DNA from: Flavobacteriales bacterium
Lineage (GTDB): Bacteria > Bacteroidota > Bacteroidia > Flavobacteriales_E > Vicingaceae
Length of the DNA: 64,000 nt
Reading direction: 5' to 3'
Assembly (NCBI GenBank): GCA_026196775.1
Contig: JAPHUD010000011.1
Coordinates: 1-64,000, forward strand
Shown: piece by piece, positions 28,806 through 38,233 of the stretch
Position numbering within the stretch: the first letter of the stretch is position 1
Layout of the letters: each line of letters starts with the position of its first letter
Program-made: the position numbers and the translations under genes
Notes under the pieces: generated by a model
The model's database searches: none
What the model was told of the DNA's origin: nothing
What the model saw: the letters and a program-made list of their open reading frames with translations, nothing else

Positions 28806-30680
28806 ATGAAAACTTTTCAATTAAAATATGTACTTTCATTAACGATAACCTTATTTGTTTGCTTAACTCCATCATTTTCTCAAACTACTACTGATGAAAA
28901 ATTAGCCTTACAATTTTTCAATAATGAAGAATACGATAAAGCTGTAGTATATTTTGAAAAACTTTATGATAAAACCCACGAAACTTCTTATTACGAAAGA
29001 CTTTTACAGTGTTACCTTTATATGGAAGAATATAAAGATGCTGAAAAACTGGTAAAAAAACATCAAAAAAAACATCCTTACCAACTTGCATTCATGGTAG
29101 ATTTAGGAGTTATTTATGAGGTTGCTGGAGAAAAATCTAAAGCTGAAAAAACCTTTAGCGATGCTATAAAATCACTAACTGCAAACAATCAACAAATAAT
29201 TGATCTTGCCAATAGTTTTATTAAAAATAAGGAGTATGATTTAGCTATAGAAACCTATTTAAAAGGCAGAAAACTACTAAAAGGAACTTACGAATTTAAC
29301 TTTGAGTTGGCTCAGGTATATAACCAACAAGGCAAAACAGAACTAATGTTTAAAGAATATATTAACATCCTAGACATTCAACCTGCTTACATTCAAAGTG
29401 TACAAAATGCTATACAAACCAATTTAGGAAACGATGATGATGGAAGTAAAAAAGATATTTTAAAATCCCTTTTAATTAAAGAAACTCAAAAAAGCTACGA
29501 CCAAGTTGTATTTTCCGAAATGTTGATCTGGCTATATATTCAAGAACTTAATTTTAAAGGTGCTTTTATTCAAACAAAAGCCTTAGATAAAAGGTTTAGA
29601 GAAGAAGGAAAAAGAGTTTTTTCTTTAGCAGACTTATGTCTTTCTAATAAAGATTACGAAACTGCTATTGATTGTTACCAATATATCATCGATTTAGGAA
29701 AAAACAACAGACTTTATAATTATAGTAGAATTCAATTGCTACAAGTTTATTACACAAAAATTACTACCACTGCTTCATATACTAACGAAGAAGTTATTGA
29801 ATTAGAAAAAAAATACGAAACAGCAATAAAAGAATTAGGAAACACTAATGAATCTTATCTTCTGGTGAAAAATTTAGCTCACCTAAAAGCTTTTTACCTT
29901 AACAAACCTATAGAAGCTCAAGAACTTATAGATAGCTATATGAACATACTACGACTAACTGATCAAGAGCAAGCAGAACTCAAAATAGAACTAGCAGATA
30001 TCAATCTGTTTTTAGGAGATATTTGGGAAGCTTCTCTTTTATATTCTCAGGTAGAAAAAAGCTTTAAACATAGTCAGATAGGTGAAACTGCCAAATTTAA
30101 AAATGCTAAAATTTCTTTTTACACAGGAGATTTCGATTGGGCAAAAGCTCAGTTAGATGTACTTAAGGCTTCTACATCAAAATTAATAGCTAATGACGCC
30201 ATGAAACTATCTATTACCATTACCGACAATATTGGCATAGATACTACCAAAGCTCCTCTCCTACTTTTTGCTAAAGCAGATTTGTTGTTCTACCAAAATC
30301 AATATAATGAAGCATTAGAAATGTTAGATTCTTTAAAAACAACTTTCCCTATTCATGTTATTGGTGATGATGTGTTATATAAACAACATGAAATTTATTT
30401 TAGTAGAAAAAACTTGCCCAAAGCCATTGAAAAATTGGAGCAAATTATAAAAGAATATTCTTATGATTTATTGGTTGATGATGCACTTTATAAATTGGCA
30501 ACCATTTACGATTATGAATTAAACGACAAAAGTAAAGCCCAAGAATATTACAAAAAAATAATTTTTGAACACCAAGGAAGTATTTATGTGGTTGATGCAC
30601 GAAAAAGGTTCAGAGACCTACAACAAACTCCTTCTAGTATTGATTTAGAACAAAAATTAATAGAATCTGAAACCAATTAA
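28806..30680 (+). CDS. tetratricopeptide-repeat protein, periplasmic
   Basis: 624 residues with a signal peptide (YVLSLTITLFVCLTPSFSQ). At least eight TPR-like helical pairs occur along the length, the clearest at about 30-110 (ALQFFNNEEYDKAVVYFEKLYD) and 490-600 (YNEALEMLDSLKTTFP, LPKAIEKLEQIIKEY). Such repeats act as protein-binding scaffolds. Its stop abuts the start of a DUF2752 gene (zero-base gap), so the two are translationally linked. Confidence 0.8.
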   Translation: MKTFQLKYVLSLTITLFVCLTPSFSQTTTDEKLALQFFNNEEYDKAVVYFEKLYDKTHETSYYERLLQCYLYMEEYKDAEKLVKKHQKKHPYQLAFMVDLGVIYEVAGEKSKAEKTFSDAIKSLTANNQQIIDLANSFIKNKEYDLAIETYLKGRKLLKGTYEFNFELAQVYNQQGKTELMFKEYINILDIQPAYIQSVQNAIQTNLGNDDDGSKKDILKSLLIKETQKSYDQVVFSEMLIWLYIQELNFKGAFIQTKALDKRFREEGKRVFSLADLCLSNKDYETAIDCYQYIIDLGKNNRLYNYSRIQLLQVYYTKITTTASYTNEEVIELEKKYETAIKELGNTNESYLLVKNLAHLKAFYLNKPIEAQELIDSYMNILRLTDQEQAELKIELADINLFLGDIWEASLLYSQVEKSFKHSQIGETAKFKNAKISFYTGDFDWAKAQLDVLKASTSKLIANDAMKLSITITDNIGIDTTKAPLLLFAKADLLFYQNQYNEALEMLDSLKTTFPIHVIGDDVLYKQHEIYFSRKNLPKAIEKLEQIIKEYSYDLLVDDALYKLATIYDYELNDKSKAQEYYKKIIFEHQGSIYVVDARKRFRDLQQTPSSIDLEQKLIESETN

Positions 30681-30977
30681 ATGAGTTTAATAAATTGGCT
30701 GGAAAATAATCTTTTAGCTTGTCCGTACAAAAAGTATTTCGACATTGATTGTATGGGTTGCGGAATGCAACGTGCATTTATTGCTTTGCTTAAAGGAGAT
30801 ATTGTAGAAAGTTTTTTGTTTTATCCTCCGCTATTTTCTATGATTATTATGTTACTGCTTTTACCACTACATCTAATTTTTAAATTTAAACATGGTGCTG
30901 CATGGCTAAAATACCTGTTTATTTTTAACATTGCAGTTGTTATCATTAACTTTATCGTTAAAATTACTCTTTTATGA
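30681..30977 (+). CDS. DUF2752 family small membrane protein
   Basis: 98 residues. The N-terminal CPYKKYFDIDCMGCGMQRAFIALLKGD contains the C...GCGxxR motif that defines DUF2752, followed by two hydrophobic helices (about 46-65 and 78-97). Molecular function is unknown. It begins right after the TPR gene and its stop overlaps the next start by 4 bp (ATGA), a tight operon. Confidence 0.8.
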   Translation: MSLINWLENNLLACPYKKYFDIDCMGCGMQRAFIALLKGDIVESFLFYPPLFSMIIMLLLLPLHLIFKFKHGAAWLKYLFIFNIAVVIINFIVKITLL

Positions 30978-32467
30978 AAATTTTAACCACAGAACAAACC
31001 AAAGTAGCTGACGATTTTACCATTAAAAATGAACCTATTGCTTCGATAGATTTAATGGAAAGAGCGGGCACCAACTGCACTTCGTGGATAATTAATCATT
31101 ATACTACTGATGTTCCTGTTATTGTTTTTAGTGGTATTGGCAACAATGGTGGCGATGGCTTAGTAATAGCCCGTTTACTTAAAAACAAAGGCTTCAAGGT
31201 AATTGTTTATGTTGTTGAATTTTCTAAAAAATACTCGCCAGATTTCTCTGAAAACCTCAAAAAACTCGAAAAAGAAAAAATTCAAACTAATTTCTTAACT
31301 GAAAATAATTTTACATTCGAAATTCCTAAGGAAGCACTAATTATTGATGCTATTTTCGGAAACGGACTATCAAAACCAATAAGTGGTTTTATTGCTGAAA
31401 TTATTACTACAATAAACACTTCAAACACTACTGTTATTGCCATAGATATTCCTTCTGGATTATTTGCTGATAGTAACATCAATAATAATTCAGCAGCCAT
31501 TATTGAGGCCGATTATACCTTAACCATACAACAACCCAAGCAAAGTTTTTTTGCTGTAGAAACTGAAAAATATGTTGGAGAATTCATCATCATCAACATT
31601 GGCATTTCACCAGCATTTTTAAATGAAGTAGTTACCGATACTTATTTTGTTACTCATGAATTGATTTTGCCTATTCTGAAAAAACGTACAAAATTTAGTC
31701 ATAAAGGAAGCTATGGACATTCGCTCATTATTGCAGGAAGCAAAGGCAAAATGGGAGCTGCAGTTTTGGCGTCTCGAGCTTGCTTAAAAATAGGTGCTGG
31801 ATTAGTTACTGCTTTAATTCCTGAAATTGGCTTAAATGTATTGCAAATTGCTAATCCTGAGGTAATGTGTATTTCTACTTCAGAAAAAGATTTTATCAAC
31901 GAACTTCCTGAGCTATCAAATTACAATAGTATAGGTGTTGGTCCAGGAATAGGAACAGAAAAGCAAACTCAAAATATCATTAAACTATTGATACAAAATG
32001 CCAAACAACCACTAGTTTTAGATGCCGATGCTCTTAATATTTTAGCAGAAAATAAAACATGGTTGGCTTTTTTACCACCACACACCATACTTACTCCTCA
32101 TCCAAAAGAATTTGAACGCTTGGCAGGAAAAACATCTAATAGTGAGGAAAAATGGCAACTACAAAAAGAATTTGCTATTAAACATCAAGTTATTGTTGTA
32201 CTTAAAGGTGCAAATACTAGCATTGCTTGTCCTAATGGAGAAATCTATTTTAATGCAACTGGTAATCCGGGAATGGCAACAGCAGGCAGTGGCGATGTGC
32301 TAACTGGCATTATTACAGGTTTATTAGCTCAGGGTTATACACCTTCTCAAGCAGCTATTTTAGGGGTTTATGTTCATGGTTTTGCAGGAGACAAAGCTAA
32401 AGAAGCTTTAAGTGAAAATAGCTTAGTAGCTTCAGATATCATCAATAACTTGTATCATTTTTTTTAA
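30974..32467 (+). CDS. nnr: bifunctional NAD(P)HX epimerase / ADP-dependent NAD(P)HX dehydratase
   Basis: 497 residues made of two domains. The N-terminal YjeF_N epimerase (about 1-210) has VFSGIGNNGGDGLVIARLL and IDIPSGLFADS. The C-terminal carbohydrate-kinase-like dehydratase (about 225-497) has HKGSYGHSLIIAGSKGKMGAAVLA and the nucleotide-site motif ATAGSGDVLTGIITGLL. It repairs hydrated NADH/NADPH in the cytoplasm. It is translationally coupled to DUF2752. Confidence 0.94.
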   Translation: MKILTTEQTKVADDFTIKNEPIASIDLMERAGTNCTSWIINHYTTDVPVIVFSGIGNNGGDGLVIARLLKNKGFKVIVYVVEFSKKYSPDFSENLKKLEKEKIQTNFLTENNFTFEIPKEALIIDAIFGNGLSKPISGFIAEIITTINTSNTTVIAIDIPSGLFADSNINNNSAAIIEADYTLTIQQPKQSFFAVETEKYVGEFIIINIGISPAFLNEVVTDTYFVTHELILPILKKRTKFSHKGSYGHSLIIAGSKGKMGAAVLASRACLKIGAGLVTALIPEIGLNVLQIANPEVMCISTSEKDFINELPELSNYNSIGVGPGIGTEKQTQNIIKLLIQNAKQPLVLDADALNILAENKTWLAFLPPHTILTPHPKEFERLAGKTSNSEEKWQLQKEFAIKHQVIVVLKGANTSIACPNGEIYFNATGNPGMATAGSGDVLTGIITGLLAQGYTPSQAAILGVYVHGFAGDKAKEALSENSLVASDIINNLYHFF

Positions 32468-32553
32468 CAATTTAAAAATGATATTGTTGATTAATAAATT
32501 TATCTATAAAACATTATTTTACTACATTTGCTCTATAAATTTTAAACTCAAGT

Positions 32554-33102
32554 ATGAACATTACATCAATCATTTCAATTACAGGAAAACCTGGTTTACA
32601 CAAAATTGTTTCTCAAACAAAAAACGGATTAATAGCAGAATCTATAGAAGACGGAAAACGTTTTCCCGTTTATGCTTCCGAGAAAGTTAGTGCCATAGAA
32701 GACATTAGCATCTATACAAAAACAGATGATATGCCACTTGTTGAAGTGTATCAAAAACTGTATAAAAAAACTGCTGGAAAAGTAGCTGTAGACCATAAAG
32801 CTAAACCAGAAGAACTTCAATCTTTTTTAAAAGAAGTAGTTGATTTTGATGAAGAAAGAGTGTATAACTCAGATTTAAAAAAACTTTTTCAGTGGTTCAA
32901 CATTCTTATTAAAGCCGATTTATTAAAAGAGAATGAAAAAGAAGATAAGAAAACTAAAAAAGCTACTGCAGATAAAAAAGATGCTAAAGCACCGAAAAAA
33001 GCTGCTCCCGCTAAAAAAGTAACTGCCAAAAAAACAACTACGCCTAAAACTTCTAAAGCTAAGGCTACAACAAAAACGGCTACTCCTTCTAAAAAAGGGT
33101 AA
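32554..33102 (+). CDS. DUF5606-type protein with Lys/Ala-rich tail
   Basis: 182 residues. The first ~130 (MNITSIISITGKPGLHKIVS ... LPVYASEKVSAIEDISIYT ... FQWFNILIKADLL) look like the Bacteroidota DUF5606 family: an N-terminal beta-rich part and a helical part. Residues about 131-182 are a K/A/T-rich low-complexity tail, like that on L21 in this window. No signal peptide; possibly nucleic-acid or ribosome associated, by composition only. Confidence 0.7.
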   Translation: MNITSIISITGKPGLHKIVSQTKNGLIAESIEDGKRFPVYASEKVSAIEDISIYTKTDDMPLVEVYQKLYKKTAGKVAVDHKAKPEELQSFLKEVVDFDEERVYNSDLKKLFQWFNILIKADLLKENEKEDKKTKKATADKKDAKAPKKAAPAKKVTAKKTTTPKTSKAKATTKTATPSKKG

Positions 33103-33127
33103 TGCCAATCATTTAATTGCATATTAT

Positions 33128-33159
33128 AAAAATCCTATTGCTTTGTCGATAGGATTTTT
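33128..33159 (+). terminator. terminator between DUF5606 and pepF genes
   Basis: AAAAATCCTAT (33128-33138) and ATAGGATTTTT (33149-33159) form a perfect 11-bp stem around a 10-bp loop, ending in five T. It lies 25 bp after the stop and 23 bp before the pepF start. Confidence 0.75.
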
Positions 33160-33182
33160 CATTTAATCATTCTAATACCATT

Positions 33183-34898
33183 ATGAACGCTCATCAACAA
33201 GCCAACAACAATAGAAATTTTATTCCTACCTCTTTTACATTAAGCAACTGGGAGTCCGTTGCGCCTTATTACGAAAATTTAAAAACTAGAAACATTAATA
33301 CCTTAACAGAATTAGAAAAATGGCTTAAGGATAGAAGTGAACTAGACGCTTTTGTTAGCGAAACACTTGGTTGGAAGTACATTAAAATGAATATTGATAC
33401 CGCCAATGAAGAGCTGAGTAAAGATTTTAACTACTTTATTAATGAAATTGAACCTAAAATTGCCCCAATTAATAACGAACTCAATAAAAAATTAATTACA
33501 AATAACTTACTATCTCAACTTGATGAGAATACTTATAAAATCTACCTGAGAGCCATCAAAAAAGAAATGGAAATTTTTCGCGAAGAGAATATTGCTATTC
33601 AAACTCAATTGATGGAAAATGCTCAAAAATACGGAGCTATTGTTGGTAACATGACTATTAACTTTAACAACAAAACACTTACACTACAACAAGCAAGTAG
33701 CTTTTTAAAAGAAACAGATAGAGCATTGCGTGAGGAAGTATATTTAAATATTTCCAAAAGAAAAATTACCGACAAAGAAAAGCTAAACGACTTATTCTCT
33801 GAGATGATTACCCAACGTCATAAAATTGCTCAAAATGCAGGTTTCGAAAACTACAGAGACTATATTTTTGCAGAGTTAGGAAGGTTTGATTACACACCAA
33901 AAGATTGTTTTGAGTTTCATGAATCTATAGCAAAGGAAGTGGTTCCTGTTATTAATGAATTTGATACCGAAAGAAAAAACTTATTAGGCGTTGAAACTTT
34001 AAAACCATGGGATAAAATGGTTGACCCTAATGGAGAAAAACCTCTAAAACCTGTTAACTCCGAAGAAGAATTAATTGATAAAACCATTACTTGTTTTAAT
34101 AAAATTCATCCTTATTTTGGTGAATGCATGAAAACCATGAAAGAAATTAAGCACCTTGACTTAAGTTCTAAAGTGGGTAAAGCTCCAGGAGGTTTTAATT
34201 ATCCACTTTACGAAACAGGTGTGCCTTTTATTTTTATGAATTCTGTTGGTTCTCAAAGAGATGTAGTAACTATGATTCATGAAGGCGGACATGCTGTACA
34301 TTCTTTCCTAACCAACGATTTGTCGCTTACTGCTTTTAAAGAATTTCCATCAGAAGTAGCAGAGCTGGCTTCTATGAGTATGGAGCTTATTTCTATGGAT
34401 TATTGGGATGTTTTTTATGACAATGAAGCTGAATTAAAGCGTGCTAAAAAAGAACAGCTTCAAGGGGTTTTAAATACTTTACCTTGGGTAGCTACCATAG
34501 ATAAATTTCAACATTTAGTTTACGAAAGACCAGACCATTCTCATAAAGAGAGAGAACAACTATGGAATATTTTAATGGATAATTTTAGTAGTGACGTAGT
34601 CGATTGGTCGGATTGTGAGGAAGAAAAAAGTTACTATTGGCAAAAACAACTGCATTTGTTTGAAGTACCTTTTTATTATATTGAATACGGCATGGCTCAA
34701 TTAGGAGCAATTGCTGTATGGAGAAACTACAAACAAAACCAAGAGAAAGCTTTAAATCAATATATAGAAGCCTTAAAATTAGGATATACCAAACCTATTT
34801 CAGAAATATATACTACTGCCGGAATTTCTTTTGACTTTTCTCAAAGCTACATTAAGGAATTAGTAGATTTTGTTCAATTAGAGTTGAATAAACTGTAA
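33183..34898 (+). CDS. pepF: M3-family oligoendopeptidase (PepF-like)
   Basis: 571 residues. The zinc site is MIHEGGHAVHSF (HExxH) at about 364-375, with the third-ligand Glu in FPSEVAELASMSMEL, both standard for M3 peptidases. It lacks a signal peptide, so it degrades oligopeptides in the cytoplasm. The last 26 bp, including the stop codon, recur exactly at 39366-39391, where the right edge of an inserted island lies. The reading frame survived because the left copy restores the C-terminus. Confidence 0.93.
   Translation: MNAHQQANNNRNFIPTSFTLSNWESVAPYYENLKTRNINTLTELEKWLKDRSELDAFVSETLGWKYIKMNIDTANEELSKDFNYFINEIEPKIAPINNELNKKLITNNLLSQLDENTYKIYLRAIKKEMEIFREENIAIQTQLMENAQKYGAIVGNMTINFNNKTLTLQQASSFLKETDRALREEVYLNISKRKITDKEKLNDLFSEMITQRHKIAQNAGFENYRDYIFAELGRFDYTPKDCFEFHESIAKEVVPVINEFDTERKNLLGVETLKPWDKMVDPNGEKPLKPVNSEEELIDKTITCFNKIHPYFGECMKTMKEIKHLDLSSKVGKAPGGFNYPLYETGVPFIFMNSVGSQRDVVTMIHEGGHAVHSFLTNDLSLTAFKEFPSEVAELASMSMELISMDYWDVFYDNEAELKRAKKEQLQGVLNTLPWVATIDKFQHLVYERPDHSHKEREQLWNILMDNFSSDVVDWSDCEEEKSYYWQKQLHLFEVPFYYIEYGMAQLGAIAVWRNYKQNQEKALNQYIEALKLGYTKPISEIYTTAGISFDFSQSYIKELVDFVQLELNKL
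34873..34898 (+). repeat. left 26-bp direct repeat (end of pepF)
   Basis: It starts TTCAATTAGAG and ends AACTGTAA, with the pepF stop as its last three bases. Identical to 39366-39391; flanking bases on both sides differ, so the match is exactly 26 bp. Confidence 0.9.
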
Positions 34899-34917
34899 GG
34901 GGGACTCCAAGTCTAAT

Positions 34918-35005
34918 GTCATATCAAACGAAATTTTACATTCGCCTGATACGGATGGATAGTAAAATGAAGCTAGAGATATCTTATTAATTAGGAGTAG
35001 AGATT
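34918..35005 (+). repeat. dispersed repeat, copy inside the island
   Basis: Begins GTCATATC, contains ATTTTAC...GTAAAAT as an internal inverted repeat, and includes GAGATATCTT and TTAGGA. The reverse complement of 45973-46058 aligns along its whole length. No ORF; it resembles the small GTCAT..CGA...GAGA.ATCTT intergenic palindromes common in Bacteroidota. Confidence 0.6.
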
Positions 35006-35120
35006 TTAAACAACTTAAATATGAATACATCACCTTCTAATAATTAAAATTTTATCATCAAAAACTCAATAATGCTAAAAATAAAATAGGTTGATTTAAA
35101 TAGATTTAATATTTTTGGAA

Positions 35121-35167
35121 AAAGATACAATTCAGATAAACGTACCAGTACGTTTATCCGCATGTTA
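35121..35167 (+). other. attI-like site of integron-like locus 1
   Basis: 47 bp starting AAAGATACAAT, then inverted arms GATAAACGTA (35135-35144) and TACGTTTATC (35149-35158) around CCAG, then 4-5 nt and the core GTTA (35164). It matches the site behind the recombinase gene (58919-58965) at 41 of 47 positions and, as there, sits directly before the first cassette. No recombinase gene lies beside this copy. Confidence 0.75.
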
Positions 35168-35193
35168 CCACACATTCACACAGAAAAAAGAAA

Positions 35194-36120
35194 ATGGTTA
35201 TGAGAAAAGCTACCACACAAAGCAAGAGTTTGGCAAGCCCCATTACACAGGCTTACGCTTCGCTTGCCAAACACTTGCTTTTTTTGCTGTCTGTTTTATT
35301 TTCTATAAACTCTTACGGACAAGGTTCAACATCTAAAAATTTAAGCAAAAAAATAACTACTTTTAGATGTGTAAATCCTATTCACAAAAACATCCTATGT
35401 CTATCAAAGATAATTATTATGAAAAAATCAATCTCATTGTTTCTTTTGTTAGTAAGCAACTTTATCCTATTTGCACAAAATGAAAACGATACACTTACCA
35501 AGAAAAATTTATTTGTAATGAATTTCCAAATAGGAATGGAATCGCAGAAATACGATAATTTGAATAAAGTTTTTTCTGATAATGGAATAGCCACATTAAG
35601 TGAAAATAGCTTATCGTTAGGTGGTGGCTATTATCAATTGTTTGGTAAATCAAATATTGTAAATATGTATGATTTTTCTGTTTATCAACAGTCTACATCT
35701 AACCAAAATAATACTACTAAACTAAAAGGGACAGGTTTTGATGTAATGTTAGGATATGCTTTTGTAAATGAATCTAAAATACAACTTGTTGCTTATGGTG
35801 GGCTAGGTTATACTTGGTTAAATACAAAAATATTAACAGAAATACCCAACAACACTACGGTAAATGGATTTTTATCAGGAACAGCCAATCAATATGAAAT
35901 GGCTGCGGATTATTTTTTAGCAAATTTTGGAGGACAAGCCACTTTCTCGCCAACCATTGATAAAAAAACAGGAGATAAATTAATTATTGGAATTAAAACT
36001 GGATACATCATACCTGTTACAGAAACTAAATGGACAACAGATAATACCAATTTAAAAGAAGGACCTAAAATAGATGCTGGAAAATTTTATCTGCGTTTTA
36101 TCATCGGAATAACATTGTAG
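35194..36120 (+). CDS. outer-membrane beta-barrel-like protein with two tandem signal peptides
   Basis: The frame is open from the ATG at 35194 (308 residues), 30 bp after the cassette core, the usual position in these cassettes. It contains one signal peptide (HLLFLLSVLFSINSYGQ, ending near residue 49) and, in frame, a second complete one starting at the ATG at 35419 (MKKSISLFLLLVSNFILFAQ). The mature part from there (about 210 residues) is beta-rich with glycine/aromatic alternation (LGGGYYQLFGKS, AYGGLGYTWLN) and ends GITL, like a small Bacteroidota barrel. The original gene is probably 35419-36120 (233 residues), with the 5' piece a remnant or leader. Function unknown. Confidence 0.6.
   Translation: MVMRKATTQSKSLASPITQAYASLAKHLLFLLSVLFSINSYGQGSTSKNLSKKITTFRCVNPIHKNILCLSKIIIMKKSISLFLLLVSNFILFAQNENDTLTKKNLFVMNFQIGMESQKYDNLNKVFSDNGIATLSENSLSLGGGYYQLFGKSNIVNMYDFSVYQQSTSNQNNTTKLKGTGFDVMLGYAFVNESKIQLVAYGGLGYTWLNTKILTEIPNNTTVNGFLSGTANQYEMAADYFLANFGGQATFSPTIDKKTGDKLIIGIKTGYIIPVTETKWTTDNTNLKEGPKIDAGKFYLRFIIGITL
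35221..35279. repeat. 18-bp inverted repeat in the leader of cassette 1
   Basis: Arms 35221-35238 (AGCAAGAGTTTGGCAAGC) and 35262-35279 pair at 17 of 18 positions around 23 bp. It lies within the upstream signal-peptide coding part. It may be an mRNA hairpin or the trace of an earlier cassette junction. Confidence 0.6.
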
Positions 36121-36144
36121 CTATTTAATTTTAATACTTATCCA

Positions 36145-38094
36145 ATGATAAAAAAAATAACTATTCTTTTATTGCTTGTTTTTTATTCTACTATAAGCTG
36201 GTGCAATCATACTAATGCTATTGATAGCTTAAAAATAGAACTTTCTAATAGTAAAAATGACACAACATCCGTTGACATTTTAATAACACTATCGCAATAC
36301 TTAAGAAATACTGGAAATACTGTTGATGCTGAAAAATATGCCCAACAAGCCATCGGTTTATCAAAAAAAAATAATTACAAAAAAGGTTTAGGAAGTGGTT
36401 ATTTTATAATGGGATGGGTAAAACATTATTTAGGAGATTATGATGTTGCTCAAAACTATTATGTTCAAGCAATGAAAATACAAGAATCTATTGGTGATGA
36501 TAAAGGCTTAGCATCTACATTAACAACAATGGGAATTATTGCCATACGCATTGGAAACATTGATAAATCACTCGAATATTATCAACAGGCACTTACCATA
36601 AAAGAAGAACTTAAAGATTCGATTGGTATTGGTGCATTATTAAATAATATTGCGGTGGTCTATTATCAATTAGAAGATTTTGATAAAGCGATTGCGTATA
36701 TGGAAAATGCCCTTAAAATATATGAAGCTATAGGCAGCAAACAAGCTCAAGGCACAATACTTTATAACCTTGGAGAATATTATTATGAAGAAGGAGAGAA
36801 AGAAAAGGGGGTAAAGTATTTACAAGAGGCACACAAAGCTACTCTGGAAACTGGAGACCCCTACACTATTGCTATGTCATATATTACATTAAGCTCCATT
36901 AAATTAGACGAAAGGAATTATAAAGAAGCCTTAAAATTAAACGATTTGGCATTAGATTACGCTAATAAAGCAGCAGCAAAAGACCAAATAATGAGTGTTT
37001 ATGAAACTTATTCAGATATTTATTCTGCAATGGAGAATTACCATAAAGCATTTGAATATCAAAAAGACTTTATCAATATAAAAGATAGTATTTTTAATTC
37101 AGAAAAATCAAAACAAATAACTGAATTAGCCGAAAAATATGAATCTGAAAAAAAACAAAAAGAAATTGAGTTGTTGAATAAAGAAAAAGAAAAACAAACA
37201 GCTTTATCGATAGCAGAAAACAAACGAAAAAACACCATTATTTTTTCTATAATAGGAGGATTAGTGTTGGTAATCATTTTTTCCGTTTTTCTTTTTAAAC
37301 GCTTTCGAGTAACCAATCACCAAAAATTAGTAATTGAAAAAAAACAAAAAGAAATAACCGACAGTATTACTTATGCCAAACGAATACAAGAAGCGATATT
37401 ACCGCCCAAATCAATTCTTAAAAACTTATTACCCAACTCTTTCTTTTTGTACAAACCAAAAGACATTGTAAGTGGAGATTTTTACTGGTTAGAACAAAAA
37501 GACAACAAAATATTATTTGCAGCAGTTGACTGTACAGGGCATGGAGTACCTGGAGCATTTGTAAGCATAGTAGGACATAATGGATTAACCAGGACAGTAA
37601 ATGAATTTGGATTAACCCAACCAGCACAAATACTGAATAAGCTCAATGAATTGGTAGAAGAAACTCTCCGTCAAAAAGACAACGAGGTAAGAGATGGAAT
37701 GGATATTTCATTATGTAGTATTGATTTTTCAGACAATAAATTGGAATATGCAGGAGCAAACAATCCTTTGTATTTAGTAAGAAACGGAAAAATACTAATT
37801 ACAAAAGCTGATAAACAACCCATTGGTGGAACAGGTGAAAACAAACAATTTACCAATCATACATTTGAATTACAAAAAGACGATTCTATTTATATTTTTT
37901 CAGATGGATTTGCCGACCAATTTGGTGGGTTAAAAGATAAAAAATATGGCTATGCACAATTCAGAAAATTGTTACTATCCATTCAGGACAAACCAATGTT
38001 AGAACAGTTAAATTCACTTGATACCGAATTTAATAACTGGAAAGGGGAAACAGAACAATTAGATGATGTTTGTGTAGTAGGTGTTAGAATATAA
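36145..38094 (+). CDS. TPR sensor with PP2C/SpoIIE-type Ser/Thr phosphatase domain
   Basis: 649 residues. Signal peptide 1-20 (LLLVFYSTISWCN), six or so TPRs at about 40-320 (ASTLTTMGIIAIRIGNIDKSLEYYQQAL), a coiled coil (about 320-360), one membrane helix (about 364-384), a short coiled linker, and a C-terminal PP2C/SpoIIE domain (about 400-649) with the metal-binding motifs SGDFYWLEQ, FAAVDCTGHGVPGAFVS, RDGMDISLC and IYIFSDGFADQFGG. It would sense a periplasmic partner and dephosphorylate a cytoplasmic protein. It shares a cassette with the barrel gene 24 bp upstream, suggesting a linked function. Confidence 0.88.
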   Translation: MIKKITILLLLVFYSTISWCNHTNAIDSLKIELSNSKNDTTSVDILITLSQYLRNTGNTVDAEKYAQQAIGLSKKNNYKKGLGSGYFIMGWVKHYLGDYDVAQNYYVQAMKIQESIGDDKGLASTLTTMGIIAIRIGNIDKSLEYYQQALTIKEELKDSIGIGALLNNIAVVYYQLEDFDKAIAYMENALKIYEAIGSKQAQGTILYNLGEYYYEEGEKEKGVKYLQEAHKATLETGDPYTIAMSYITLSSIKLDERNYKEALKLNDLALDYANKAAAKDQIMSVYETYSDIYSAMENYHKAFEYQKDFINIKDSIFNSEKSKQITELAEKYESEKKQKEIELLNKEKEKQTALSIAENKRKNTIIFSIIGGLVLVIIFSVFLFKRFRVTNHQKLVIEKKQKEITDSITYAKRIQEAILPPKSILKNLLPNSFFLYKPKDIVSGDFYWLEQKDNKILFAAVDCTGHGVPGAFVSIVGHNGLTRTVNEFGLTQPAQILNKLNELVEETLRQKDNEVRDGMDISLCSIDFSDNKLEYAGANNPLYLVRNGKILITKADKQPIGGTGENKQFTNHTFELQKDDSIYIFSDGFADQFGGLKDKKYGYAQFRKLLLSIQDKPMLEQLNSLDTEFNNWKGETEQLDDVCVVGVRI

Positions 38095-38233
38095 ACAATA
38101 AGTATTTAAACATTAAGACAAATGTCCACCTAGATTACATACACATTGGTCATTCTCACACAAATCTACCCACAAGCCAAAAATGCCCAAAGAGTATGAA
38201 ATTGCCATCGCTCCACAGACAGTAAAAAACCAC

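Noticed and set aside
32453-32483. AT-only hairpin TATCATTTTT/AAAAATGATA after nnr as a terminator
   Set aside because: Almost no G/C in the stem and it overlaps the nnr stop; weak support.
38124-38152. Possible decayed half attC-like site (CCACCTAGATTACATACACATT)
   Set aside because: Resembles the right arm at 62331-62348 only loosely, with no matching left arm or GTT core.
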